DNA of 62,772 nucleotides from Polaromonas sp. AET17H-212 (GTDB lineage: Bacteria; Pseudomonadota; Gammaproteobacteria; Burkholderiales; Burkholderiaceae_C): contig NZ_NBZW01000027.1 of assembly GCF_002379085.1 (NCBI RefSeq), positions 1 through 62,772 of the forward strand. Reading direction: 5' to 3'. Positions 1 to 8,325 of this stretch are shown piece after piece. Made by a program: the position numbers and the translations under genes. The notes under the pieces were generated by a model. The model did not search any database. It was not told the origin of the DNA and was given only the letters and a program-made list of their open reading frames with translations. Positions within the stretch are counted from its first letter, which is position 1; each line of letters begins with the position of its first letter.

Positions 1-149
1 CACCGACCCGAACAATAGTTGCCTGTGAAATGTCGTTCATGGGATACCCCTTTCAGTTGATGAATGGACTCGACATTCCGATCTTGGCAAACTTGTTGCG
101 GTAGCGCAATCGCGGAAGTCCCTTCATATTCGAAAAGGTAAAACGAGCG
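1..149 (-). mobile_element. Left copy (partial) of an IS1111-type insertion sequence, transposase 5' end
   Basis: These 149 bases are identical to 61807-61955, where they form the upstream end of an IS110/IS1111-family element. Bases 1-40 encode the first 13 codons of the transposase on the minus strand, with the start codon complement at 38-40. The subterminal inverted-repeat arm lies at about 59-79. Identity to the right copy stops after base 149, which marks the IS boundary or the limit of shared target sequence. The rest of this copy lies outside the window. It has the same orientation as the right copy, so the two are direct repeats about 61.8 kb apart. Confidence 0.9.
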
Positions 150-449
150 GATTTCTTCGCCAAAGGGGAGGGAGTCAAGGCCTCGGTACACCCAGTACAG
201 GTTGCTGCCGACATTGGCTGAAAATGACCGAGCCGCAGCGAAAAGTGGAGTGCTGCCATACGATTTCGCGGTAAGACGCTCACTGCCAGAGCCAAAAACC
301 AGGAGGCTGTCTCTCAAATGTAGATTTTGGTTTCCTTGGTTGTCCGGCTCTCTTGGGCACGCAGCGATAGTTGACATTCCGACGTACTCCCGTCGGGCTG
401 TTCACAGCGCCGAATCTAGGTGACAACAAATTTTTGGCCAATTCTTTCG
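150..449. other. Gap without a recognisable gene
   Basis: I see no gene I can support between the IS end and the helicase stop codon. Short open frames on both strands show no family motifs. The sequence is patchy in composition and may be debris of older insertions, but no terminal repeats could be matched. Confidence 0.5.
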
Positions 450-2837
450 TCATAGGGAGCCAAGGCGTAATTGTTGTTGATCGGAATCCACTTGATAACC
501 CATCGCCCGGTAACCCCGCTGTCGCTTTTCCCACATCCTGTAGAGTTGCGGATGATCCTGTTCGACGTAGTCGTAAATCAAGATGTCGCTCTTGTTTGCA
601 TGGTCACGATGTAGACGGCCGGCGTATTGCTGCAGCGTTCCTGTCCATGAGATCGGCAGCGTCAGGATCAGAGTGTCCAACGGAGCATGATCGAAACCCT
701 CGCCGACCAGTTGGGCGCTGGCCAACAGTATGTGCGGGGCGTCCTCCGGCAACTCCGCCAGGGCCTTGATGATCGCCTGGCGTTCCTTTGCCTTCATGCG
801 ACCGTGCAGCATGAAGCATGGGTACTCGACATTCGCCAATTGCTTGTGCAACAGGTCAAGGTGTTCCGTCCTTTTGGTCAGCAACAGCACCTTGCGCCCG
901 TTTTTCAAGGCATTGGTCGCGTCGGCGACGATGCGTGCGTTTCGATCGTCGTCCTCGGCCAGCCGCCGAATGACCTCTTGAATACTGGCGTGCGGCGGAA
1001 TGGACGGAGTCGGAAGATGCCGGATCCGAACCATTAGCTTATCCGGGATATGTGCCGGGCGCTTGGCGATATACCTGACGGGGCCCGACTGCATGAAGAT
1101 GATCGGATGGTGCCCGTTACTGCGAACGGGGGTAGCGCTGAGCCCCAGGACGTAGCGTGCGCTGGCTTGCTTCAAGACCGCTTCGAATGTTTCTGCGGTT
1201 AAATGATGTGCCTCGTCAATGATCACCTGCCCGTACTGGCTGAACAGTTCGGGTAGATCGTCGCGGCGCGCCAGGCTTTGGATGACTGCAATATCGAGCA
1301 TGCCTGTGGGCTTCTTTTTCCCGGCGCCGATCAGGCCAATTTTTTGCTCGTCCAGTCCGACGAAACTGCCAAGCCGCTCCTGCCATTGCCGCATAAGGTC
1401 GGCGCGGTGGACAATCACCAAGGTACTGACCTTTCTCTTGGCGATAACGGCCGCTGCGGTGACCGTCTTTCCAAATGCGGTGGGCGCAATCAGCATGCCG
1501 AAATCATGTTTTGTGACAGCTTCGAGCGCTTCCTGCTGATCCGGGCGCAGCACGCCTTTGAACGTCGCGTTCATTCGTTGCCCCATCGAACGCGCGTCGC
1601 CCAGACGGAGCTCAATTTTATTTGCGGCAAGCAATGCCTCGACGTCGCTCAGGCAACCTCGCGGCAACGACAGAAATTTTTCGTGGTTTTCTGCGCGGCT
1701 GATGATCCGGGGGGTATTCCATGTGGACCTGAGCGTGGCCTGAAGTTTGTAGAAATCCGGATTTTGGAACGCCGCAACGCGGACTAGCCGGTTCATCAAG
1801 GGTTGCGGCAGGCCGGCCTTCTCGATGAACAATTGGGCGGCGATTGTTGCCTTTACCGCCTTCGGCATGATGCCGTTGAGTTTGACATCAGGCTTGGCCG
1901 GTCGTACCCATGGGGCGTCAGCGTTCTCTTCCGGCACTTCGGCATAAGCGATGTCGAGCGGATGGCGGTCCCCGACCAGTTTGGTCAACGCCGTTTCGAT
2001 ACGGCTTTGCGGAAGGGGCTTGATGTTTTCCAGGAACGCCCACTGATCTGGGAGCTGCTGCAAGTTCGCGTCAACAAAGACGCTGCGTCCAAGGTCACGG
2101 GGTTCCTTTTGTAACGGTAATGCGATCAGGTTGCCAAATCCGCCTTTCGGCATGGTGTCCTGATTTGGGAACAGACGGTCGTATGATTTAAGGGCCAATT
2201 GACGAGTGCGGGCGCAAGTCGCACTGATCAGCGCCGCGCCAAGACGTCGCACATCCCTTGCCGGCGTCGCGTTCGCAAAGAATAGCCAAAGGTGAGCTCC
2301 CTCGCCAGAGCGCGAGATTTCCAACGCTGCAGGGAGATCATTATTGAGGCAGGTTTGCAGTACCGCGCGGGCATCTTCGCGCCAGTCCGCCTCATCAAAG
2401 TCGATGGCAAGAAAATAGCATCGGTTGTCGACCAGTAGTGGGTACACTCCGGCGGTGATCTCGCCTCTGAGATGCTGGCGAATGATGTAGTCGGTGACGG
2501 GCTCATATAGGCTATTACTGCACTCGTTACATTTTATGGTCGGCAATTTGCAAATGCCGGGTTTCCATTTGTTGGCGCAGTGGGGCGAATACCCAGACTT
2601 CCCCGTCGTGTTGCTTATCCAGCGAACTGGATAGATATCGTCCCTCCCACGAAAGAGTCGTCGGAAGAGCTTAACCTTCGCCGTGGGCGAAAACTCGTTG
2701 GCATTGGGTTGCAGCGCAGCATCGCCAGCGTCGGAATCTGATGGTTGCGGTACCGCGATGCCGTGCTGTGCCAGCAGAGCCTTAAGCGCGTCATTCTCAG
2801 CACGTAACTGGATGAGTTCAGCTTCTGTCTTTGACAT
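450..2837 (-). CDS. TOTE-type archaeo-eukaryotic primase domain fused to an SF2 helicase
   Basis: A 795-residue protein. Residues 4-26 form a short heptad-like coiled coil. A probable primase (AEP) domain spans about 50-300, with a cysteine cluster (C88, C96, C103, C106), an acidic DFD pair at 146-148 in the position of the AEP metal ligands, and an SGEGAHLW motif near 177-184. An SF2 helicase follows: Walker A APTAFGKT at 451-458, DEAH at 541-544, a SATP motif, and a C-terminal QYAGRLHR motif VI. Proteins with this layout are annotated in databases as TOTE conflict-system primase-helicases and are often found on mobile or defence islands. Its role here (defence or element maintenance) is inference. 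It sits alone at the island edge, next to a toxin/antitoxin pair. Confidence 0.75.
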   Translation of the reverse strand: MSKTEAELIQLRAENDALKALLAQHGIAVPQPSDSDAGDAALQPNANEFSPTAKVKLFRRLFRGRDDIYPVRWISNTTGKSGYSPHCANKWKPGICKLPTIKCNECSNSLYEPVTDYIIRQHLRGEITAGVYPLLVDNRCYFLAIDFDEADWREDARAVLQTCLNNDLPAALEISRSGEGAHLWLFFANATPARDVRRLGAALISATCARTRQLALKSYDRLFPNQDTMPKGGFGNLIALPLQKEPRDLGRSVFVDANLQQLPDQWAFLENIKPLPQSRIETALTKLVGDRHPLDIAYAEVPEENADAPWVRPAKPDVKLNGIMPKAVKATIAAQLFIEKAGLPQPLMNRLVRVAAFQNPDFYKLQATLRSTWNTPRIISRAENHEKFLSLPRGCLSDVEALLAANKIELRLGDARSMGQRMNATFKGVLRPDQQEALEAVTKHDFGMLIAPTAFGKTVTAAAVIAKRKVSTLVIVHRADLMRQWQERLGSFVGLDEQKIGLIGAGKKKPTGMLDIAVIQSLARRDDLPELFSQYGQVIIDEAHHLTAETFEAVLKQASARYVLGLSATPVRSNGHHPIIFMQSGPVRYIAKRPAHIPDKLMVRIRHLPTPSIPPHASIQEVIRRLAEDDDRNARIVADATNALKNGRKVLLLTKRTEHLDLLHKQLANVEYPCFMLHGRMKAKERQAIIKALAELPEDAPHILLASAQLVGEGFDHAPLDTLILTLPISWTGTLQQYAGRLHRDHANKSDILIYDYVEQDHPQLYRMWEKRQRGYRAMGYQVDSDQQQLRLGSL

Positions 2838-3038
2838 GCGCGGCTCGTTTTACGTTGATGGAAAAAACGAACCGCAGGCTAATTGAGGCTGGCGAGGGAT
2901 CGTCTTCCGAGGCTGGAGTGGCATGTCCAAAATTGACTATTTTTGCCCACCCAAAAAAAAAGTAAAGCTACCCAATTTAGTCGCGGTGACGTTTGTCAAT
3001 CGGTTTGAACGAGTAGCTGATTTCATTTGAATGCAATG

Positions 3039-3401
3039 TCAGCCACCCCAGGAAAAATCCACCGTAACTCGTTCGGAGGTAACTTGGGGCGTCACCGTTC
3101 GACCATGTTTGGTTAGCGTGACCAAACCATATTGCGCCATGGTGTGCAGCGAACGCGAAACGTTGGGCACATGTTTTCCCACAGCTTTGGCTAAGGCATC
3201 CATGGAGTCTGGGTGACGCTCTCGAATGACCTTGAGCAAGGCCATGTTCTCATCTGACAGGACTCGTGCCATGGCGGTCACCGAGGGGAACCAAACGTTG
3301 GGTTCATCTTTGGCGCGTTGGCGTGTTCCAGCCGCAATAGCCAGCGAACGGGCACGCTGCATAGGCACTGCCGCAATACCGAACTTCAATACCTTGTTCA
3401 T
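3039..3401 (-). CDS. Winged-helix DNA-binding protein, putative antitoxin partner
   Basis: A 120-residue protein with a MarR-like winged helix at about 60-110 (AKAVGKHVPNVSRSLHTM is the recognition-helix region). Small regulators of this type (HVO_A0114-like) commonly sit downstream of DUF6516 proteins. Its start overlaps the stop of the upstream DUF6516 gene by four bases, so the two are translationally coupled. I infer that it represses the pair and neutralises the partner. A truncated paralogous copy of the same locus is present at 61956-62130, joined directly to the right IS. Confidence 0.65.
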   Translation of the reverse strand: MNKVLKFGIAAVPMQRARSLAIAAGTRQRAKDEPNVWFPSVTAMARVLSDENMALLKVIRERHPDSMDALAKAVGKHVPNVSRSLHTMAQYGLVTLTKHGRTVTPQVTSERVTVDFSWGG

Positions 3402-3793
3402 GGACTGACCTCTTTTAAAACGCGATCTACTTCAGCATAAAAATCACTGACCAACTGGTAAGCGGTGTCAAACTCGTACAACACACCCTCATCCAGAGCG
3501 TGTCGATGGCGGTGGTCGTACGGGAACCTTTTACCTGCATGCTTGAAGCGTGAGCCTGCTGGTCTCACGCTATGGGCATTATCGAAACCAATTAGCCGAG
3601 TGTTGTCCGGCGCATGCAGTGTCAAGCTGTACCTGATGCCGTGCGGTCGTTCCGCCGTCACGTCTACACTCGAAACTTCCATCTTGACCCAGTAGCCTGC
3701 ATCATTTTGAACTTCAATATTGCCATCCAAGCCAAGTAAATATTCCAAACCAATGGCCGGTGAACGTTGTGATTCCATGCCAAAGCTTATCAT
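3398..3793 (-). CDS. DUF6516 family protein, putative toxin
   Basis: A 131-residue protein with features of the DUF6516 family: a central RYSLTLHAPDNTRLIGFDNAH stretch (about 58-78), a histidine/aspartate-rich YDHRHRH segment (about 92-98), and an acidic helical C-terminus. The family is usually found as the upstream member of a two-gene unit with a winged-helix protein and has been regarded as toxin-like. No biochemical role can be read from the sequence. A degenerate 181-bp fragment of a second copy lies at 62131-62311. Confidence 0.65.
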   Translation of the reverse strand: MISFGMESQRSPAIGLEYLLGLDGNIEVQNDAGYWVKMEVSSVDVTAERPHGIRYSLTLHAPDNTRLIGFDNAHSVRPAGSRFKHAGKRFPYDHRHRHALDEGVLYEFDTAYQLVSDFYAEVDRVLKEVSP

Positions 3794-3815
3794 GAACTGA
3801 TAAGCTTTTCAATGC

Positions 3816-4484
3816 TCATTGGGTTGGAATATGCCATTTCTGGGCTCGTTGATGCCTTAGGCGTTTGGTGACCCAAAAGCATCCCTCATTTGCCGGGCCC
3901 GCTTGGCCTGATCCGTATGAAGGTAAATCGAATTCACGGACCAGCTTCGCTTTCTGCTCGCCCGCCGCGACGCGCTGTTTCAGCTCAGCGATCTGTTCAC
4001 CGCCCAGAGACTTCTTTCGGCCCCGGTAGGCTCCACGCTGCTTGGCGAGCGCGATACCTTCGCACTCCCGCTCGCGGATCAAGGCCCGCTCAAACTCGGC
4101 AAACGCACCTATCACCGACAGCATCAGGTTCGCCATCGGCGAGTCCTCGCCGGTGAAGATCAGGTTCTCCTTGACAAACTCGATGCGCACACCGCGCTGG
4201 GTGAGCTTCTGCACCAGGCGGCGCAGGTCGTCGAGGTTGCGCGCCAGGCGATCCATGCTGTGAACCACCACGGTGTCGCCCTCGCGCGCGAAGGCCAGCA
4301 GAGAATCGAGTTCAGGCCGCAGGGTGTCTTTGCCTGACGCCTTGTCGGTGAACACCCTGCCGACTTCGAGCTGCTCCAGTTGCCGTTCCGGGTTCTGGTC
4401 AAAGCTGCTGACTCGGGCGTAACCGATACATCCCGACGTGAAAATGTCAGGAAGAAATCTATGACCGTTCGCAGCAGGTGTCAA
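3816..4484 (-). pseudogene. tnpR: Tn3-type serine resolvase with altered C-terminus
   Basis: The catalytic domain is intact. It has GYARVSSFDQN with the nucleophilic serine near residue 26, HSMDRLARN, and a long E-helix ending in the AKQRGAYRGRKKS linker. A TnpR normally continues into a helix-turn-helix ending with a segment such as SRETLYQYL. Here the frame leaves the family sequence after REFDL (about 3940). The other frame then resumes as HTDQAKRARQMRDAF and stops at 3857-3859. A small deletion plus frameshift therefore removed most of the DNA-binding helix-turn-helix. The N-terminus is also non-standard, with about 18 extra residues. It is probably inactive and a relic of the Tn3-family transposon whose terminal repeats lie at 6909-7131. 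Confidence 0.75.
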
Positions 4485-4553
4485 GAAACGCCGAAATGAA
4501 CTTTATTCGGACGTTGCGAGGTGGCCTATCCTGACATCAGGTTAGGGCATAGC

Positions 4554-5765
4554 TCAAGCCGACACATTTCCTGGCGAGGTCAGCCGAGTTCTCCAACGTA
4601 ACGCCCCAAGGCCGACAACAGCGATCAATGCAGCTCCGAGGAACGGCAACGCCGTCAGGTTGACAGACTGCCACCCCCACGCATTGAGCAAGCCACCCGC
4701 CGAGAACGACGCAAGGCTGACCGAGCCAAACATCAGGAAGTCATGGGCAGCCTGCGTCTTGGCTCGCTCGCTCGGGCGGTAGGCTTCGGTCAGCAAGGTC
4801 GTGCCACCGATGAACAAGAAATTCCAACCCACGCCCAACAGAATCAGTCCAGACAGGAAGTGCAGGAATTCAATGCCAGTCAGCGCTATGGTGACGTGCC
4901 CAGCCAGCAGCGCGATCCCGGCACCCATGATCGCCAGCACCCCATAGCGGCGGATTAAGTTGCCGGTGAAGAAGGATGGCAAGAACATCCCCAAGACGTG
5001 CCACTGAATCACGGTGGCCGAGGCTCCCAGCGACTGGCCACAAATCTGCATCGCTAAAGGCGTTGCAGTCATCACCATAACCATCACGGCATAGCCAACC
5101 GAGGAGCCAATTAACGCCGTGATGAACACGGGTTGCCGCATGATTTCCGAAAGCGGGCGAGCTGAGCTGTGCACCTCGGCAACCACCACAGGCGATGGGA
5201 TGCAAATGCGCGTCACCACCAGCAAGGCAATTACGCTCAAGGCGGATAGAGCGAAATACGACACCATAAATGGCAATGGGCCGATGTCCTGCGTCAGGCG
5301 GGCGATGTTCGGCCCGGCCAACGCTGCAACTACGCCCCCTGCAATTACCCATGCAATTGCCCGGCTCTTGAAGTCGGCACTGGCCACGTCAGCGGCGGCA
5401 AATCGGTAATACTGTGCAAAGCCTTGGTAGCCGCCAACAAGCATGTTGGCGAACACGAACAGCCAAAAGCTGTGCAGCCAAATTGCATAGGCTGCGGTCA
5501 GGCCCGCCAAGCATCCAAGCGTGGTGCCCAGCAAAAAGCCAGCCTTGCGGCCGAACCGTTGCATCAGCATTGAGGCGGGAATCATAATGGCCGCTGCGGC
5601 CACCATCATCATGGCAATCGGTAAGGTGGCAAGGCTCTTGTCACTGGCAAGTTGTAGCCCGGCCAAGCCCGAGAGCATCATCACCATCACCGATGCGGTT
5701 TGAAAAAGGGCCTGCGTGCTGGCGAGCAACAGGACATTGCGCTTTTCTGCGGAGGTCGGATTCAT
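4554..5765 (-). CDS. Major facilitator superfamily transporter
   Basis: A 403-residue protein with about twelve hydrophobic segments, an MFS loop-2/3 motif (MLMQRFGRKAGFL), and a second-half equivalent (NLIRRYGVLAIMG). I place the start at 5765 (MNPTSAEK) because a GAGGGGCC stretch precedes it and it leaves ten bases to the upstream DsrE gene. An upstream in-frame start at 5786 would overlap that gene. It is co-transcribed with the DsrE-like gene and probably controlled by the divergent ArsR-rhodanese regulator. An efflux or uptake role for a sulfur- or metalloid-related compound is inference; the substrate is unknown. Confidence 0.8.
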   Translation of the reverse strand: MNPTSAEKRNVLLLASTQALFQTASVMVMMLSGLAGLQLASDKSLATLPIAMMMVAAAAIMIPASMLMQRFGRKAGFLLGTTLGCLAGLTAAYAIWLHSFWLFVFANMLVGGYQGFAQYYRFAAADVASADFKSRAIAWVIAGGVVAALAGPNIARLTQDIGPLPFMVSYFALSALSVIALLVVTRICIPSPVVVAEVHSSARPLSEIMRQPVFITALIGSSVGYAVMVMVMTATPLAMQICGQSLGASATVIQWHVLGMFLPSFFTGNLIRRYGVLAIMGAGIALLAGHVTIALTGIEFLHFLSGLILLGVGWNFLFIGGTTLLTEAYRPSERAKTQAAHDFLMFGSVSLASFSAGGLLNAWGWQSVNLTALPFLGAALIAVVGLGALRWRTRLTSPGNVSA

Positions 5766-5775
5766 CGCCGGCCCC

Positions 5776-6129
5776 TCAAAACACAAACACTTTGTCTGCC
5801 CACTCCGACCAGTCGGCCAGCTCTTCGAGGGTGCCCCGGTGCGCGCCCTCCATCAGTTCATCACCCTTCATACCTCGCGCATCCATGCAAGTGCCGCACA
5901 CTCCCACAGCATCGACCGCAGCGCGGGTTACGCGGCCCAGCATCACCTGCACGTTGTAGAAGCCTTCCGGCACCTTCTGCCCTCCCTTGGCCGCGATGGC
6001 AGCATCGCCCATCAGGAAAACGCGCACCTGATTGCCTTCGCGCTTGGCCAAGGCACCGGCTAGGCGCAAGCCGTTGTAGGTGCGCTCGTCGCCATAGGGA
6101 GCACCATTGAGGATGAACAAGTTTTTCAT
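5776..6129 (-). CDS. DsrE/DsrF-like (YchN-type) protein
   Basis: A 117-residue protein starting MKNLFILNGAPYGDERTYN. It has the DsrE-fold pattern of an N-terminal beta strand, a glycine-rich loop, and a conserved VCGTCMDARG segment (about 77-86) holding a CxxC pair. Such proteins handle sulfane sulfur or act as small redox/sulfur carriers. The start at 6129 is chosen over 6189 because it matches family N-termini and lies downstream of the promoter and operator at 6150-6199. It is the first gene of a two-gene unit with the MFS transporter. Confidence 0.8.
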   Translation of the reverse strand: MKNLFILNGAPYGDERTYNGLRLAGALAKREGNQVRVFLMGDAAIAAKGGQKVPEGFYNVQVMLGRVTRAAVDAVGVCGTCMDARGMKGDELMEGAHRGTLEELADWSEWADKVFVF

Positions 6130-6149
6130 GGTTAAATTCTTTTTATCTA

Positions 6150-6173
6150 ACATTCTAAAGATTGTTAGAATGT
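6150..6173. promoter_or_regulatory. Palindromic operator between DsrE-MFS and ArsR-rhodanese genes
   Basis: A perfect inverted repeat, ACATTCTAA-N6-TTAGAATGT, occupies the divergent intergenic region. Its size and A/T-rich character fit a dimeric ArsR-family winged-helix regulator. It overlaps the probable -10 region of the leftward promoter, as expected for repression by the adjacent ArsR-rhodanese protein. Confidence 0.7.
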
Positions 6174-6199
6174 AGCACATAACACCCAATCCTTGTCAA
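6169..6199 (-). promoter_or_regulatory. Probable sigma-70 promoter for the DsrE-MFS unit
   Basis: On the minus strand a consensus TTGACA (-35, 6199-6194) is followed after 19 bases by TACATT (-10, 6174-6169), about 40 bases upstream of the DsrE start. The spacing is long, and the -10 box runs into the palindrome at 6150-6173. That is typical of a promoter tuned by a MerR/ArsR-type regulator. Confidence 0.5.
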
Positions 6200-6238
6200 T
6201 TCATTGACGCCAATCACACCTACGGACACCCTGTCGCC

Positions 6239-6904
6239 ATGAGCACAAATCGAGAACTAAAGGATGCCCTGTACGAACAGGTCGCACGCATCGCCAAGGC
6301 CGCAGCCAGCCCGAAGCGCTTGGAGCTGATTGAGTTGCTTTGTCAGGCTCCGAAGCCGGTGGACTTACTCGCCCGCGAGGTGGGTATCAGCGTAAAACTA
6401 ACCAGCGCCCACCTCAAGGAGCTGCGCTCGGCACGACTGGTGGATACCGAGCGGCAGGGTAAGCACATCATCTACCGCATCGCCAGCCCTGAGGTGCCGC
6501 GTTTTTGGGTGCTGCTGCGTACCTTGGCTGAAGATCGCTTATTCGAGCTGCAAGACGCCTTGCGTCAGCTCACTTCTTCGAATGGGGAATGGCGCGGTGA
6601 GGATCGGGCCGAGCTGCTGCGCAAAGCGCGAGAAGGTGAGGTCGTCGTGATTGACGTGCGACCCCCTAACGAGTTCGAGCAAGCTCATCTGCCTTTCGCC
6701 CGCTCGATGCCACTGGCAGAGCTACGCGCCCGCGTCGCCGAGCTGCCTAAGGACAAGCCCATCGTGGCCTATTGCCGTGGGCCGTACTGCCTCATGTCAG
6801 CAGATGCCGTGCGTCTGCTGCAAGAACAGGGCTATACCGCTTTGCAATTACGGGAGGGGGTTGCTGAGTGGGCGCAGATGCAAGGCGCAGCTTCTAACAC
6901 TTAG
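6239..6904 (+). CDS. ArsR-family regulator fused to a rhodanese domain
   Basis: A 221-residue two-domain protein. Residues 1-100 are an ArsR/SmtB winged helix ([21 protein letters not shown] recognition region). Residues about 120-215 are a rhodanese domain with [16 protein letters not shown] and an active-site loop beginning CRGPYC (about 179-184). The fusion suggests that the rhodanese cysteine senses or carries persulfide, thiosulfate or a metalloid, and that the helix-turn-helix controls the divergent DsrE-MFS genes through the palindrome at 6150-6173. The signal is unknown. Its stop codon is five bases from a Tn3-type terminal repeat, so the module may have travelled as transposon cargo. 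Confidence 0.85.
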   Translation: MSTNRELKDALYEQVARIAKAAASPKRLELIELLCQAPKPVDLLAREVGISVKLTSAHLKELRSARLVDTERQGKHIIYRIASPEVPRFWVLLRTLAEDRLFELQDALRQLTSSNGEWRGEDRAELLRKAREGEVVVIDVRPPNEFEQAHLPFARSMPLAELRARVAELPKDKPIVAYCRGPYCLMSADAVRLLQEQGYTALQLREGVAEWAQMQGAASNT

Positions 6905-6908
6905 CGTA

Positions 6909-6946
6909 CTTAGCGTACTTTAAATTCCGTTTTCTGAGACGACCCC
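6909..6946 (-). repeat. Degenerate Tn3-family 38-bp terminal inverted repeat
   Basis: Read on the minus strand this begins GGGGTCGTCTCAGAAAACGG and ends TACGCTAAG, the form of a Tn3-family terminal repeat. It differs from the second copy at 7094-7131 in several central bases. Both copies point the same way and enclose the tail of a Tn3 transposase. Confidence 0.8.
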
Positions 6947-6948
6947 GG

Positions 6949-7098
6949 CATGGCAAACCGGTAAACGACACGCTGTTGCAATACCTGTCACCGCTGGGGT
7001 GGGAGCACATCAATCTGACCGGCGATTACCTCTGGCGCAGCAGCGCCAAGATCGGCGCGGGCAAGTTCAGGCCGTTGCGACCGCTACCACCGGCTTAA
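6949..7098 (+). pseudogene. tnpA: C-terminal fragment of a Tn3-family transposase
   Basis: Read in frame, this stretch encodes about 49 residues ending in TAA at 7096-7098. It contains the strongly conserved TnpA tail pattern [18 protein letters not shown]. There is no start codon and the rest of the roughly 950-residue transposase is absent. The stop codon overlaps the beginning of the terminal repeat at 7094-7131, as in complete Tn3-family elements where tnpA runs into the terminal repeat. Confidence 0.85.
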
Positions 7099-7131
7099 CG
7101 TGCTTTATTTTCCGTTTTCTGAGATGACCCC
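7094..7131 (-). repeat. Tn3-family 38-bp terminal inverted repeat
   Basis: On the minus strand it begins GGGGTCATCTCAGAAAACGG and ends GCACGTTAAG, a good match to Tn3-family ends. It marks the outer end of the transposon relic, immediately left of the alpha-methylacyl-CoA racemase gene. Confidence 0.85.
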
Positions 7132-7177
7132 TGGTTAGCCCTGTGGCCCATTTTTCTCAGCCCCCGTCATTCTTCGG

Positions 7178-8278
7178 CTACAAGAGTTCGTCGTCGTGTT
7201 CGCCAATGAACGGTGCGGGGCTTGGGCGATCGGTCACCGTCCGGCTGAACCTCGGTGCCGGTGAAGGTTGAAGCACACCGTCCCGCTCAAAGAAAGTGCC
7301 GCGCGCGCTGTTGTGTGGGTGGCGTGCTGCCTCTTCCAGTGTCAGCACCGGTGCAAAGCACACGTCGGTCCCCTCCAGCAACGCACACCAGTGCGCGCTC
7401 GGCTGGGCGCGGAAGATGTCGGTGATCTGGCGTTTGAGCGTCGGCCAGACTGCCGGATCGCGTTGCCGTTGAAACTCGGGATCGCTGATGCCGAGCTTCT
7501 CCAGCAGCAGCACATAGAACTGGGGCTCCAGTGATGCGATCGAGATCCATTTCCCGTCAGCGCACTCGTAGGTGTCGTAGAAATGCGATCCACCGTCCAA
7601 CAGGTTGGCCTGCCGCTCGTTCTTCCACATTCCCAGCGCTTTGAGGTCGCAGACGATGGAGGTCAGCAGCGCCGCGCCGTCGGTGATCGCGGCATCGACC
7701 ACTTGGCCATGGCCGGAGGTGCGCGCTTCGAGCAAAGCGCAAACGATGCCGAAGGCGAGCATCATGCCGCCGCCACCCAGGTCGCCGACCATCGCCGGCG
7801 GCGCTACCGGTCCGCCTTTCGAGCGGCCGATCAGGCTAAGCGCGCCCGACAGCGCGATGTAGTTGATGTCATGCCCGGCGGCCTGCGCGAGCGGGCCGTC
7901 CTGGCCCCAGCCGGTCATGCGCCCGTAGACGAGTCGTGGGTGGCGTGCCAGCAGCACGTCCGGGCCCAAACCCAGCCGCTCCATCACGCCCGGGCGGAAA
8001 CCCTCGATGATCGCGTCGGCCCCGTCGACCAGTGCCAGGACTCGCTGCACGTCCTCGGGCGACTTCAGGTCGACCGCCATCGAACGCCGACCGCGGTGCA
8101 GCACGCTGCGCCGGCCACTGGCCAGGAAGGCACCATCCCCGCGGTCTTTGCCCTTGTCGGCCTTGCGATCCAGGCGGATCACGTCGGCGCCCATGTCGGA
8201 CAGCATCATCGCGCAGAACGGTCCGGGGCCGATGCCGCCGAACTCGATCACTTTCAACCCTTGCAAGGGACCACTCAT
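7178..8278 (-). CDS. Alpha-methylacyl-CoA racemase (family III CoA-transferase fold)
   Basis: A 366-residue CaiB/BaiF-superfamily protein. The N-terminus IEFGGIGPGPFCAMMLSDMG and overall length match alpha-methylacyl-CoA racemases better than true CoA transferases. His136 (GHDINY) and Asp166 (GDLGGG) have the same 30-residue spacing as the catalytic His126/Asp156 pair of the mycobacterial enzyme MCR. The racemase interconverts 2R- and 2S-methylacyl-CoA so that stereospecific dehydrogenases can act. It is the last gene of the leftward acyl-CoA/transport operon, implying that methyl-branched acids are substrates. A CoA-transferase function cannot be excluded. Confidence 0.8.
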   Translation of the reverse strand: MSGPLQGLKVIEFGGIGPGPFCAMMLSDMGADVIRLDRKADKGKDRGDGAFLASGRRSVLHRGRRSMAVDLKSPEDVQRVLALVDGADAIIEGFRPGVMERLGLGPDVLLARHPRLVYGRMTGWGQDGPLAQAAGHDINYIALSGALSLIGRSKGGPVAPPAMVGDLGGGGMMLAFGIVCALLEARTSGHGQVVDAAITDGAALLTSIVCDLKALGMWKNERQANLLDGGSHFYDTYECADGKWISIASLEPQFYVLLLEKLGISDPEFQRQRDPAVWPTLKRQITDIFRAQPSAHWCALLEGTDVCFAPVLTLEEAARHPHNSARGTFFERDGVLQPSPAPRFSRTVTDRPSPAPFIGEHDDELL

Positions 8279-8325
8279 TTGTCGTTACTCCTGAAACCGA
8301 ATTAAAACCACAAGCCAGCCGTCTG

